Shown piece after piece: positions 1 through 7,566 of a stretch of DNA of 10,604 nucleotides. The first letter of the stretch is position 1; each line of letters starts with the position of its first letter. Under the pieces are notes generated by a model. That model did not search any database, had not been told where the DNA came from, and saw nothing but the letters and a program-made list of their open reading frames with translations. This DNA comes from Porphyromonas sp. (GTDB lineage Bacteria; Bacteroidota; Bacteroidia; Bacteroidales; Porphyromonadaceae): assembly GCA_029983495.1 (NCBI GenBank), contig JASBZJ010000051.1, forward strand, positions 1 through 10,604. The letters run 5' to 3'. Both the position numbers and the translations under genes were made by a program.

Positions 1-25
1 GTTCAATTGGTGTGTAATTCATCAT
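1..25 (-). CDS. Possible start of a divergent gene, partial
   Basis: On the minus strand two consecutive ATG codons (25-23 and 22-20) open a frame reading MMNYTPIE before the window ends. Reading upstream in the same frame, the first stop is a TAA near 76-74, so one of these ATGs could be a genuine start. Support comes from a perfect TAccTTTG box on the same strand at 104-97, which would give a leader of about 65 nt. Only eight codons are visible, so no product can be named and the frame may be spurious. Confidence 0.25.
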
Positions 26-96
26 AAGCGTGATGTACGGTACTCTTCTTATTATTCCTGAACTAGTTTTTATTTAATAGCCTATTATCACTTAAG

Positions 97-104
97 CAAA
101 GGTA
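97..104 (-). promoter_or_regulatory. Possible leftward promoter, -7 box TAccTTTG
   Basis: The minus strand reads TACCTTTG, an exact match to the Bacteroidota -7 consensus TAnnTTTG. No good -33 TTTG lies 19-22 nt upstream. The predicted start of transcription (around 88-91) abuts a 13-bp odd-centred palindrome at 75-87 (TAATAG C CTATTA in the + direction), which could be an operator or chance in AT-rich DNA. It would serve a gene to the left of the window. Confidence 0.35.
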
Positions 105-190
105 CGATTTTTTTAGGGTCTTCTTTTTTTTATTGCCCAATAAACCCCGAATTTGACCTGATAAAACAATAAAAAGTTTTGATGGTTTTA

Positions 191-212
191 TTATTTACTC
201 ACAAGTAAATAA
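191..212. repeat. Perfect 9-bp inverted repeat in the proS upstream region
   Basis: TTATTTACT (191-199) and its exact reverse complement AGTAAATAA (204-212) flank a CACA centre. The arms are AT-only apart from one C/G pair. The repeat lies between the possible leftward promoter (97-104) and the proS promoter (323-330), about 110 nt upstream of the latter. It could be a dimeric regulator site, or a weak hairpin ending a transcript; no long T tract follows on either strand. Function is unknown. Confidence 0.45.
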
Positions 213-297
213 GGTTTTGTACCTAGGCTTTTTTATCAGTTAAATGATAAACCTGAACTTTTTTGTTTTGTATAGTAGTTCCCTTACCATCATAGTG

Positions 298-330
298 TTG
301 AATACTGCAAGGGCTTTATTTGTATCTTTG
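298..330 (+). promoter_or_regulatory. Promoter of proS (-33 TTG, -7 TAtcTTTG)
   Basis: TATCTTTG at 323-330 matches the Bacteroidota -7 consensus TAnnTTTG exactly. A TTG at 298-300 sits 22 nt upstream and may act as a weak -33 element. Transcription would begin near 336-340 and give a leader of roughly 36-40 nt before the proS ATG at 376. This placement rules against the longer in-frame start at 244, which lies upstream of the promoter. Confidence 0.6.
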
Positions 331-375
331 CAGAAAATATTGCTATACTACTATTTATTAGGTAACTACAAAAAT

Positions 376-1857
376 ATGGCTCGAGAAAAAAAAGCTCTTA
401 CACCACGAAGCGAAAACTATTCGCAATGGTATTTAGACCTCGTGAACAACGCAGAATTAGCTGAAAATAGTGATGTGCGAGGTTGTATGGTAATAAAACC
501 CTACGGCTACGCTATATGGGAAAAAATGCAACATGAATTAGACCATCGCTTTAAGGAAACGGGGCACGTAAATGCTTATTTTCCCCTGTTTATTCCTAAG
601 AGCTATCTTAGCCGTGAAGCCGACCATGTTGAAGGATTTGCTAAGGAGTGTGCCGTAGTTACGCATTACAGGCTTAAAGCTTCGCCCGATGGAAGTGGAG
701 TTGTGGTGGATCCTGCGGCAAAACTTGAAGAAGAACTTATTGTGCGCCCCACAAGCGAAACTATTATTTGGGCAACGTATAAAAATTGGATCCAGAGTTG
801 GCGTGATTTACCTATTTTGTGCAATCAGTGGGCAAATGTTGTTCGTTGGGAAATGCGTACTCGGTTATTCCTTCGTACGGCCGAATTTCTTTGGCAGGAA
901 GGCCACACAGCCCACGCTACAGAACAGGAGGCTTGGGAAGAGGCTCAACGAATGTTAGATGTATATGCCGATTTTGCTGAAAATGTTCTTGCAGTTCCCG
1001 TAATTAAAGGCGTGAAAAGTGCCTCTGAGCGATTTGCTGGAGCCGTTGAAACCCTATGTATTGAGGCAATGATGCAGGATGGAAAAGCTTTGCAGGCTGG
1101 CACTTCACACTTTTTAGGCGAAAACTTTGCCAAAGCTTTCGATGTTACCTTCCTTGATAAGGATGGGCAACGAAAATTGGTTTGGGCAACTTCGTGGGGA
1201 GTTTCGACTCGCTTAATGGGAGCTTTGATAATGACCCATAGCGACGACCATGGCTTAGTGTTGCCCCCAAAATTAGCTCCTTTGCATGTGGTTATTGTTC
1301 CTATTTATAAAACTGCTGAACAATTGAATGATATCCGACAAAAGGTTGAACCCCTTATTAAGGATTTAAAGAATAGGGGAATTATTGCAAAGCTCGATGA
1401 TAATGATGCTAAAAAGCCTGGCTGGAAGTTTGCTGAATACGAACTTCGTGGAGTACCCATTCGTTTAGCTCTTGGGCAACGTGATCTCGAAAATGGCACA
1501 GTTGAACTAGTAAGGCGCGATACGCTCGAGAAGCAAAGTTTACCTTTCGATGGAATTGCTTCGTACATCGATAATTTACTCCCCGAAATGCAAAAGAGTA
1601 TTTTCGAAAAAGCAAAAGCTTTTATGCTGTCGGTTACTCGTACCGTGGATAGTTACGACGAATTTAAGGTAGAAATTGAAAAGGGTGGTTTTATACTTGC
1701 TCATTGGGACGGAACCCCCGAAACCGAAGCTCGCATTAAGGAAGAAACTAAAGCTACCATTCGTTGCATTCCATTCGATGGAGATAAAACTCCTGGTAAA
1801 TGCATGGTTACAGGTAACCCTTCCAAGCAACGTGTATTATTTGCAAGGTCGTATTAA
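376..1857 (+). CDS. proS: Proline--tRNA ligase, archaeal/eukaryotic type
   Basis: ProS ligates proline to tRNA-Pro using ATP in the cytoplasm. The 493-residue product has the class II synthetase core: motif 1 around residues 46-73 (ending FPLFIP), the substrate loop VRPTSET at about 124-130, motif 2 at about 157-180 (RWEMRTR through the [10 protein letters not shown] segment), and motif 3 around 279-302 ending LVLPPKLAP. An anticodon-binding domain follows ([20 protein letters not shown]) and then the C-terminal domain ending FARSY that marks the archaeal/eukaryotic form. The bacterial-type editing insertion is absent. Of the cysteines expected for the C-terminal zinc site I see only C464 and C476. 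I chose the ATG at 376 because MAREKK fits the family start and the promoter ends at 330; the frame stays open back to 244, which would add 44 unrelated hydrophobic residues. It is followed 27 nt later by queC, probably co-transcribed. Confidence 0.96.
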   Translation: MAREKKALTPRSENYSQWYLDLVNNAELAENSDVRGCMVIKPYGYAIWEKMQHELDHRFKETGHVNAYFPLFIPKSYLSREADHVEGFAKECAVVTHYRLKASPDGSGVVVDPAAKLEEELIVRPTSETIIWATYKNWIQSWRDLPILCNQWANVVRWEMRTRLFLRTAEFLWQEGHTAHATEQEAWEEAQRMLDVYADFAENVLAVPVIKGVKSASERFAGAVETLCIEAMMQDGKALQAGTSHFLGENFAKAFDVTFLDKDGQRKLVWATSWGVSTRLMGALIMTHSDDHGLVLPPKLAPLHVVIVPIYKTAEQLNDIRQKVEPLIKDLKNRGIIAKLDDNDAKKPGWKFAEYELRGVPIRLALGQRDLENGTVELVRRDTLEKQSLPFDGIASYIDNLLPEMQKSIFEKAKAFMLSVTRTVDSYDEFKVEIEKGGFILAHWDGTPETEARIKEETKATIRCIPFDGDKTPGKCMVTGNPSKQRVLFARSY

Positions 1858-1884
1858 ACGGTTTAGGATTACTTTCTTTATAAA

Positions 1885-2559
1885 ATGTACACAAATGAGG
1901 CACCGAATAAAAGTGGCATAATACTCCTTTCTGGTGGAATAGATAGCACAACATTGCTTTGGGAGTATGCTCGCGACATTGCGCTTGCCGTAAGCTTCGA
2001 GTACGGAAGTAAGCATAATATGCGCGAGATTGCCTGTGCCATGAAGCAATGTGAGCAACTTGCAATTGAGCATATTGTTATTTCGCTCGACTTTATGAAT
2101 AAGTATTTTCGTAGCGACTTGTTAATAAGTGGTGGAGATGTTAAGCTTGGCGAGTATGATGCCGACAACATGTCTTCGACTGTTGTTCCTTTTCGGAATG
2201 GAATAATGTTAGCTATTATTGCTGGGTTAGCAGAAAGCCGAGGCTATAAACGACTATATATTGCTAACCATGGTGGCGACCACTTTATTTATCCTGATTG
2301 TAGACCCGAATTTATTGATGGAATTACCAACGCTATAAAGGCTGGAACTACAAATGCCGTGGAGGTTGTAGCCCCATATACCCTAATGAAGAAAACCGAT
2401 ATTATTAAACGTGGAGCAAAAATTGGGGTTGATTACGAAAATACCTATAGTTGTTATCAGGGGAAGGATTTACATTGTGGAGCATGTGGTACTTGCAAAG
2501 AACGCAAGCTGGCTTTTGCCGAGGCAGGTGTAACCGATCCTACCCCCTACAGTAGCTAA
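1885..2559 (+). CDS. queC: 7-cyano-7-deazaguanine (preQ0) synthase
   Basis: QueC converts 7-carboxy-7-deazaguanine, ammonia and ATP into preQ0 in the queuosine tRNA-modification pathway. The 224-residue protein begins with the ATP-pyrophosphatase P-loop SGGIDSTT at residues 16-23, carries the VPFRNG segment near the middle, and ends with the zinc site C190, C198, C201, C204 in the family pattern SCY...HCGACGTCKER. Length is normal for QueC. The ATG at 1885 lies 27 nt after proS with no convincing promoter between them, so it is probably read from the proS promoter. A strong terminator follows 26 nt after its stop. The next enzyme in the pathway, QueF, is encoded about 6 kb downstream in a separate transcription unit; queD and queE are not in this window. 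Confidence 0.96.
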   Translation: MYTNEAPNKSGIILLSGGIDSTTLLWEYARDIALAVSFEYGSKHNMREIACAMKQCEQLAIEHIVISLDFMNKYFRSDLLISGGDVKLGEYDADNMSSTVVPFRNGIMLAIIAGLAESRGYKRLYIANHGGDHFIYPDCRPEFIDGITNAIKAGTTNAVEVVAPYTLMKKTDIIKRGAKIGVDYENTYSCYQGKDLHCGACGTCKERKLAFAEAGVTDPTPYSS

Positions 2560-2584
2560 TTTGTAGTTCATAGTTTTATTATTT

Positions 2585-2617
2585 GGGGGTATACACATTG
2601 TTTTACCCCCTTTTTTT
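2585..2617 (+). terminator. Rho-independent terminator after queC
   Basis: GGGGGTA (2585-2591) pairs perfectly with TACCCCC (2604-2610) around a 12-nt loop, and seven T residues follow at 2611-2617. This is a textbook intrinsic terminator on the + strand and separates the proS-queC unit from the lepA unit. Confidence 0.9.
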
Positions 2618-2684
2618 GTAGAGATGATTACGAAATATTTCTACAGTAATAACCGCCTTACTAGGAGAAGCTTTAAGAAATGTG

Positions 2685-2692
2685 TAACTTTG
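2685..2692 (+). promoter_or_regulatory. Promoter -7 box TAacTTTG upstream of lepA
   Basis: TAACTTTG matches the Bacteroidota -7 consensus exactly and lies 75 nt after the queC terminator and 107 nt before lepA. No clear TTTG -33 box is seen 19-22 nt upstream. Transcription would begin at about 2698-2702, giving a leader of about 100 nt. It is the best candidate promoter for the whole lepA-to-bioB run. Confidence 0.6.
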
Positions 2693-2699
2693 TGCAGTT

Positions 2700-2725
2700 A
2701 AAGCCTTTGAGAAAACAGGGGCTTT
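2700..2725 (+). promoter_or_regulatory. Leader hairpin of lepA mRNA
   Basis: AAAGCCTTTG (2700-2709) can pair over ten positions, including two G-U pairs, with CAGGGGCTTT (2716-2725) around an AGAAAA loop. It would form almost exactly at the predicted 5' end of the lepA transcript. Only a short T run (2723-2726) adjoins it, so it is a poor terminator. A 5'-protecting stem-loop or a regulatory leader element are alternatives. I do not recognise it as a known riboswitch; in particular it lacks the C-rich loop and A-rich tail of a preQ1-I aptamer. Confidence 0.45.
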
Positions 2726-2747
2726 TATGTAGCAATTAATTGGGAAA

Positions 2748-2789
2748 ATGAACGAAAAGTTTAATCCCCCTGGAACCAAATTTATTTAG
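2748..2789 (+). CDS. Possible 13-residue leader peptide with Pro-Pro-Gly
   Basis: An ATG at 2748 opens a short frame encoding MNEKFNPPGTKFI, ending in TAG at 2787-2789, nine nt before the lepA ATG. It lies wholly inside the predicted lepA leader. Pro-Pro-Gly is a known strong ribosome-pausing motif that depends on elongation factor P. No ribosome binding site is visible, but none is seen for any gene in this window. Whether it is translated cannot be told from the sequence, and a 14-codon frame can easily arise by chance. Confidence 0.25.
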   Translation: MNEKFNPPGTKFI

Positions 2790-2798
2790 AAAACGAGC

Positions 2799-4586
2799 AT
2801 GAGATTTATACGAAACTTCTGTATTATTGCGCATATCGACCATGGCAAGAGTACCTTAGCCGACCGCCTTTTGGAGAAAACAGGAACTGTTTCCGCCGAG
2901 GACTTGCGAAATCAATTACTCGACGATATGGATTTGGAGCGCGAACGAGGTATTACTATTAAGAGCCATGCCATACAGATGCAGTATTCCGAGGGGGGGG
3001 ATACCTATACGCTCAACCTAATTGATACTCCTGGGCACGTCGATTTCAGTTACGAAGTATCGCGCTCAATTGCTGCCTGTGAAGGGGCTTTGCTTGTTGT
3101 GGATGCATCACAAGGGATACAAGCTCAAACAATTAGTAACTTGTATCTTGCAATCGATAACGACTTGGAAATTATTCCTGTAATAAATAAAATTGACCTG
3201 CCTGGTGCTAACCCCGATGAAGTTGAAGACCAAATTGTTGATTTACTTGGTTGCGACCCTAGTGATATTATTCGTGCTAGTGGTAAAACAGGGCAGGGCG
3301 TTGAAGAAATATTACATGCAATTGTTGAACGTGTGCCAGCTCCGCAGGGAGACCCTAACGCACCTTTGCAATGTTTAGTGTTCGACTCGGTATTCAATCC
3401 TTTTCGTGGAATTATTGCCTACTTTAAAGTAGTAAATGGAACTATATCGAAACAAGATAAAGTAAAATTCATTGCCACAGGAATGGAGTACGATGCTGAC
3501 GAAGTAGGCATATTAAAACTAAGCATGCAACCGAGAAACGAAATAACCTGTGGCAATGTTGGGTATATTATTTCGGGAATAAAAGATAGTAAAGAAGTGC
3601 GTGTGGGTGATACTATAACGCATGTTGAGCGACCGGCAGCAAAGGCCATTGAAGGGTTCAAGGAAGTAAAACCAATGGTTTTTGCGGGCGTTTACCCTAT
3701 TGATGCCGAAGATTTCGAGAACTTACGCTCATCACTCGAAAAACTTCAACTTAACGATGCTTCGCTTACCTTTTCACCCGAAAGTAGTAAGGCTTTAGGG
3801 TTTGGCTTTAGATGCGGTTTTTTAGGTCTATTACATATGGAAATTATTCAGGAACGGTTGGATCGCGAGTTTAATATGAACGTTATTACCACTGTTCCTA
3901 ACGTTTCGTATCGAGTATATGATAGAAAGGGCGAAATGACAGAAGTACATAATCCTTCAGGTTTACCCGACCCTACAAAAATCGACCTCATTGAGGAACC
4001 TTATATTCGAGCTACTATTATTACAAAGGCAGAATATATTGGTCCCGTAATGACACTTTGTTTAGATAAACGTGGTATACTTGTTAAACAAAGCTTTATT
4101 ACGGGTAACCGTGTAGAAGCTATATTCGATATGCCCTTAGGTGAAATTGTAATTGATTTTTACGATAAACTTAAAAGCATTTCGCGAGGGTATGCTTCGT
4201 TTGATTACCATGTGGCTGATTTTCGCCCTTCGAAACTGGTTAAGCTAGACGTATTGCTTAACGGTGAACCTGTGGATGCGCTTTCAACACTTACTCATAT
4301 CGATAATAGCGTTCCCTTGGGGCGACGTATGTGCGAAAAACTGAAGGAACTTATTCCGCGCCAACAGTTCGATATAGCTATTCAAGCCGCAATTGGAGCT
4401 AAAATAATAGCCCGCGAAACAGTTAAGGCTGTACGTAAGGATGTTACTGCAAAATGTTATGGTGGTGATATTAGCCGTAAGCGTAAACTGTTGGAGAAGC
4501 AAAAGGAAGGAAAGAAGCGAATGAAACAAATCGGTACTGTGCAGGTGCCTCAAAAAGCATTCCTTGCAGTATTAAAATTGGATTAA
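2799..4586 (+). CDS. lepA: Elongation factor 4, ribosomal GTPase
   Basis: LepA/EF4 is a translational GTPase related to EF-G that binds the ribosome; back-translocation and ribosome assembly roles have both been proposed for the family. The 595-residue product shows all GTPase motifs: G1 AHIDHGKST at 11-19, the switch [10 protein letters not shown] at about 47-55, G3 DTPGH at 76-80, G4 NKID at 130-133 and G5 SGK at 161-163. Domains II-V and the unique C-terminal domain follow, ending in the family signature [13 protein letters not shown]. Length is typical. The ATG at 2799 places [14 protein letters not shown] at the usual distance from the start. The leader carries a hairpin and a possible short reading frame. 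A run of eight Gs at 2993-3000 lies in codons 65-68. dnaB follows after 49 nt. Confidence 0.97.
   Translation: MRFIRNFCIIAHIDHGKSTLADRLLEKTGTVSAEDLRNQLLDDMDLERERGITIKSHAIQMQYSEGGDTYTLNLIDTPGHVDFSYEVSRSIAACEGALLVVDASQGIQAQTISNLYLAIDNDLEIIPVINKIDLPGANPDEVEDQIVDLLGCDPSDIIRASGKTGQGVEEILHAIVERVPAPQGDPNAPLQCLVFDSVFNPFRGIIAYFKVVNGTISKQDKVKFIATGMEYDADEVGILKLSMQPRNEITCGNVGYIISGIKDSKEVRVGDTITHVERPAAKAIEGFKEVKPMVFAGVYPIDAEDFENLRSSLEKLQLNDASLTFSPESSKALGFGFRCGFLGLLHMEIIQERLDREFNMNVITTVPNVSYRVYDRKGEMTEVHNPSGLPDPTKIDLIEEPYIRATIITKAEYIGPVMTLCLDKRGILVKQSFITGNRVEAIFDMPLGEIVIDFYDKLKSISRGYASFDYHVADFRPSKLVKLDVLLNGEPVDALSTLTHIDNSVPLGRRMCEKLKELIPRQQFDIAIQAAIGAKIIARETVKAVRKDVTAKCYGGDISRKRKLLEKQKEGKKRMKQIGTVQVPQKAFLAVLKLD
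2993..3000 (+). repeat. G8 homopolymer inside lepA
   Basis: Eight consecutive Gs span the third base of codon E65, all of G66 and G67 and the first base of D68. Gain or loss of one base would shift the frame and truncate LepA after about 67 residues. The gene is intact in this sequence. Confidence 0.9.
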
Positions 4587-4591
4587 TCCTT

Positions 4592-4612
4592 ATTATTCTA
4601 CTGTAGAATAAT
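4592..4612. repeat. Perfect 9-bp inverted repeat between lepA and dnaB
   Basis: ATTATTCTA (4592-4600) and TAGAATAAT (4604-4612) are exact reverse complements around CTG. The element begins 6 nt after the lepA stop and fills much of the 49-nt gap to dnaB. The stem has one G-C pair and no T tract follows, so it is at most a weak terminator; RNA processing, 3'-end protection or an operator are possible. Confidence 0.5.
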
Positions 4613-4635
4613 TATATCGAACTCTACGAATAAAT

Positions 4636-6141
4636 ATGGCAGGTTCTACAAGTGGTAAACGTACCCGAAAAGCACAGCCGGAAGCTAAGGTAGCTTTAAC
4701 CTCGTTTGATGGTTTAGTTCCTCCACAAGCTGTTGAAATTGAAAAAGCCGTGCTTGGAGCTTTAATGCTCGAGCAGGATAGTTTTTTTGAAGTCGCTCAG
4801 CTTTTATCGCCTAGTTCGTTTTACGTAAAGGCACACGAACATATATACGAAGCTATACAAACTTTATCGGCACAACAAAAGCCGGTAGATATTCTTACCG
4901 TTACTGAAGAACTGCGTAAGGAAGGAAAACTCGAATTAGTTGGAGGTGCTGTATACATTGCCGAACTTACTACTAATGTAGCAGGTGCGGCCAACTTAGC
5001 TTATCATGCTCATATTGTAGCCGATAAATCTACTAGTCGCGAACTCATAAGCTTTGCAAGCAAGGTTATGACCGATGCTTACAGCGATAACGAGGAGGTC
5101 GACTTACAGGTTCAGCAAGCCGAAGCTCGTCTTTTTGAGTTAACCCAGCAAAAGATGCGCAACGACATGGTTCGCGCTGATAAAATTCTGCCTACGGTAT
5201 TGCAACGTATTGAGGAAGCTGCGAATAAAACTGATGGTATTAGTGGGCTTGCCTCAGGCTTTGATGAAATTGACCACGTTACGGCCGGTTGGCAACCTGG
5301 CGAGCTTATTGTTATTGGTGCTAGGCCTGCTATGGGTAAAACAGCCTTTGCATTAACGATGCTTAAAAACATTTCAATCGACCGAGAAATACCTACATTG
5401 TTCTTTTCGTTGGAAATGTCGAACGAAGATTTAATGAATCGTGTGGTAAGCAATGTATGCGAAATTCCACTCCATAACCTCCGAACAGGGCAACTTCAGG
5501 CCTACGAGTGGGAAACTCTGGCAGCAAAGCAAGTAGATATTCACGATAAACCTCTGTACCTTGACGAAACTCCGGGTCTTTCGATTTTCGAATTGAGAAG
5601 TAAAGCTCGGCGAGCGGTTCACGAAAAAGGGGTAAAACTAATAATTATCGATTACCTGCAACTGATGAGTGCTGAAGGTTTCGCCTACGGTAGCCGAGAG
5701 CAAGAGATCAGTCTCATTTCGCGTTCGTTAAAATCGTTGGCAAAGGAGCTTGCCATCCCTATTATTGCTTTGGCACAGTTAAACCGCGATATTGAAAAAC
5801 GGCAACAGAGTAGTGAAGCAAACAGTCGCCAACCGCAGTTAAGCGACCTTCGTGAATCGGGAGCAATAGAGCAGGATGCTGATATTGTTTGCTTTCTTCA
5901 CCGCCCCGATGTATATGGCATTCAAACTTTCCCCGATGATAATACTTCAACAAAAGGAATGGGAGTATTTATTATTGCCAAAAACCGTAATGGCGAAATT
6001 GGCGACTTTAGGCTAATTTTTCGTGGCGAATATGCCAAGTTTGCACCAGCCAGTGCCCCCTCATCGGTTCACGGTATCATGTCCATGATGGGAGGTAGCT
6101 CGGTCGATGCCTTTTCTGGCGATGACGATATTCCCTATTAA
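4636..6141 (+). CDS. dnaB: Replicative DNA helicase
   Basis: DnaB is the hexameric 5'-to-3' helicase that unwinds DNA at the replication fork and interacts with primase through its N-terminal domain. The 501-residue protein has a short basic tail (GKRTRK), the N-terminal all-alpha domain at about residues 26-135 (PPQAVEIEKAVLGALML), a linker, then the RecA-like helicase domain with Walker A GARPAMGKT at 228-236, the FFSLEMS motif at 256-262, Walker B IIIDYLQL at 336-343, ALAQLNR at 378-384 and the arginine-bearing LSDLRESGAIEQDADI at 402-417. It ends in an acidic tail, DDDIPY. No intein interrupts the Walker A region, a common intein site in this family. The ATG at 4636 follows lepA by 49 nt. 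No TAnnTTTG box is seen in the gap, so read-through from lepA is likely. Confidence 0.97.
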   Translation: MAGSTSGKRTRKAQPEAKVALTSFDGLVPPQAVEIEKAVLGALMLEQDSFFEVAQLLSPSSFYVKAHEHIYEAIQTLSAQQKPVDILTVTEELRKEGKLELVGGAVYIAELTTNVAGAANLAYHAHIVADKSTSRELISFASKVMTDAYSDNEEVDLQVQQAEARLFELTQQKMRNDMVRADKILPTVLQRIEEAANKTDGISGLASGFDEIDHVTAGWQPGELIVIGARPAMGKTAFALTMLKNISIDREIPTLFFSLEMSNEDLMNRVVSNVCEIPLHNLRTGQLQAYEWETLAAKQVDIHDKPLYLDETPGLSIFELRSKARRAVHEKGVKLIIIDYLQLMSAEGFAYGSREQEISLISRSLKSLAKELAIPIIALAQLNRDIEKRQQSSEANSRQPQLSDLRESGAIEQDADIVCFLHRPDVYGIQTFPDDNTSTKGMGVFIIAKNRNGEIGDFRLIFRGEYAKFAPASAPSSVHGIMSMMGGSSVDAFSGDDDIPY

Positions 6142-6169
6142 CCCCTAATAACTAACTAAATAAATAATA

Positions 6170-7555
6170 ATGCCTCTAAATTCTTCTCCTTCGCCTTTGT
6201 GTAATTCCTCTTCGCTTACTTTATCGGAATCCCAAAGGCTTATGGGTAAAAAAGCAGCCTATTATACATTGGGTTGTAAGCTTAACTTTTCCGAAACAAG
6301 TACATTGGCAGGAGAACTTGAGCAACTTGGCGTATTGCATGTAGCAGAAGGAACAGAGGCTGATATATGTATAATTAATACTTGCACAGTAACTTCGGTA
6401 GCCGACAAAAAGGCGCGAACCCTTATTCGTCAGGTTGTACGCAATAACCCAGGGGCTGTAGTAGTTGTTACGGGGTGTTATGCTCAGTTGGCGGGTGCGA
6501 AATTACTACAAATTCCTGGGGTATCGATGGTGGTTGGGGCAGGGCGAAAAAGCGAAATTGTAACACATATACTCGAATACTTTAATCCTTTACAAAACCC
6601 ATCTACAACTAACACCAATAAGCCTCTTTACTTATCTGATAGGCAACATATGCATATTTTCGAGGAAGGGTGTTCGAAGGATGATCGTACTCGCCACTTC
6701 CTTAAGGTACAAGATGGTTGTAATTGTGCGTGTAGTTATTGCACAATTCCCAAGGCTAGGGGGCGTAGCCGTAATGGCACAATCGAAAGCATGGTTAGGC
6801 AAGCTAAACGAGTTGCTAGCGAAGGCGGAAAGGAGATTGTGCTTACAGGGGTTAACATTGGTGATTTTGGGCGTTCAACAGGCGAAAAGTTTATCGATTT
6901 GGTTAAAGCGTTAGATAAAGTGCCAGGCATTGAACGATATAGAATTAGTAGCTTGGAACCCGATTTAATTAGTGATGAGCTTATCGATACGGTTGCTGCT
7001 AGCGAAAAGTTTATGCCACATTGGCATATTCCTCTGCAGAGTGGTAGTAACGAAGTACTAAGGTTGATGCGTAGGAGATACCAAAAAGAGCTTTTTGCCG
7101 ACCGACTGCTACGAATAAACCAAATAATGCCCGATGCTTTTGTTGGGCTTGATGTTATTGTAGGTATGCGTGGCGAGACCGACGACTTTTTTACGGATAG
7201 TTTCAAGTTTATAAGCGATATGCCTTTTACTAGGCTACATATTTTCCCATATAGCGAGCGCGAGGGTACTCCTGCCTTATCAATACCTCATATTGTACCC
7301 CCTGCAAAAAAACGTATCCGTGCTAATATGCTAAAGGATATTAGTAACCGAAATATTGCTCAGTTTTTTGCCCGTTTTAAGGGAACCCAACGACCTGTTT
7401 TGTGGGAACGAAGTAACAATGGGGGGTACATGGGAGGCTTTACCGATAATTATATTCGCTTAATTGCCCCCTATAATGCTGATATTGTGGAACAAATACA
7501 CCCTGCAACTATTGGGCTGCAACAGCCCGGCGAAGAGTATTGTAACGTAATGTAG
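6170..7555 (+). CDS. mtaB: tRNA N6-threonylcarbamoyladenosine(37) methylthiotransferase
   Basis: MtaB is a radical-SAM enzyme that adds a methylthio group to t6A at position 37 of ANN-decoding tRNAs, giving ms2t6A. The N-terminal MTTase domain binds one [4Fe-4S] cluster through C36 (TLGCKLN), C72 (NTCTV) and C103 (TGCYAQ). The radical-SAM cluster is held by C184, C188 and C191 in GCNCACSYC. HIPLQSGSNEVLRLMRRRY at about 286-304 and the IFPYSEREGTPA segment are strong family signatures, and a C-terminal TRAM-like region follows. YYTLGCKLNFSET at the start separates it from MiaB and RimO. The first ATG at 6170 gives 461 residues with a Ser/Pro-rich, poorly conserved-looking 24-residue lead; an ATG at 6242 (MGKKAAYYT) is an equally reasonable start and fits the family better. 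The gap from dnaB is 28 nt. Confidence 0.93.
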   Translation: MPLNSSPSPLCNSSSLTLSESQRLMGKKAAYYTLGCKLNFSETSTLAGELEQLGVLHVAEGTEADICIINTCTVTSVADKKARTLIRQVVRNNPGAVVVVTGCYAQLAGAKLLQIPGVSMVVGAGRKSEIVTHILEYFNPLQNPSTTNTNKPLYLSDRQHMHIFEEGCSKDDRTRHFLKVQDGCNCACSYCTIPKARGRSRNGTIESMVRQAKRVASEGGKEIVLTGVNIGDFGRSTGEKFIDLVKALDKVPGIERYRISSLEPDLISDELIDTVAASEKFMPHWHIPLQSGSNEVLRLMRRRYQKELFADRLLRINQIMPDAFVGLDVIVGMRGETDDFFTDSFKFISDMPFTRLHIFPYSEREGTPALSIPHIVPPAKKRIRANMLKDISNRNIAQFFARFKGTQRPVLWERSNNGGYMGGFTDNYIRLIAPYNADIVEQIHPATIGLQQPGEEYCNVM

Positions 7556-7566
7556 TGCCAATTGAT

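Noticed and set aside
1864..1871. Possible promoter before queC (TTTG at 1840, TAggATTA at 1864)
   Set aside because: The -7 match to TAnnTTTG fails at the important TTTG positions, and the 27-nt gap fits co-transcription with proS.
5112..5453. Minus-strand open frame opposite dnaB (113 codons)
   Set aside because: It is antisense to the conserved helicase core, with no family features and no promoter or start context.
6142..6169. TAAC/TAAA tandem tetranucleotides between dnaB and mtaB
   Set aside because: Only two copies of each unit occur in an AT-rich spacer; too short to call a functional repeat.
6736..7206. Long minus-strand open frame opposite mtaB (156 codons)
   Set aside because: It lies wholly within a well-supported radical-SAM gene and reads as low-complexity, Ser-rich antisense translation with no recognisable domain.
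7514..7528. GC-rich 6-bp hairpin near the end of mtaB
   Set aside because: It is inside the coding sequence, lacks a T tract, and the next gene begins almost at once, so termination is unlikely.
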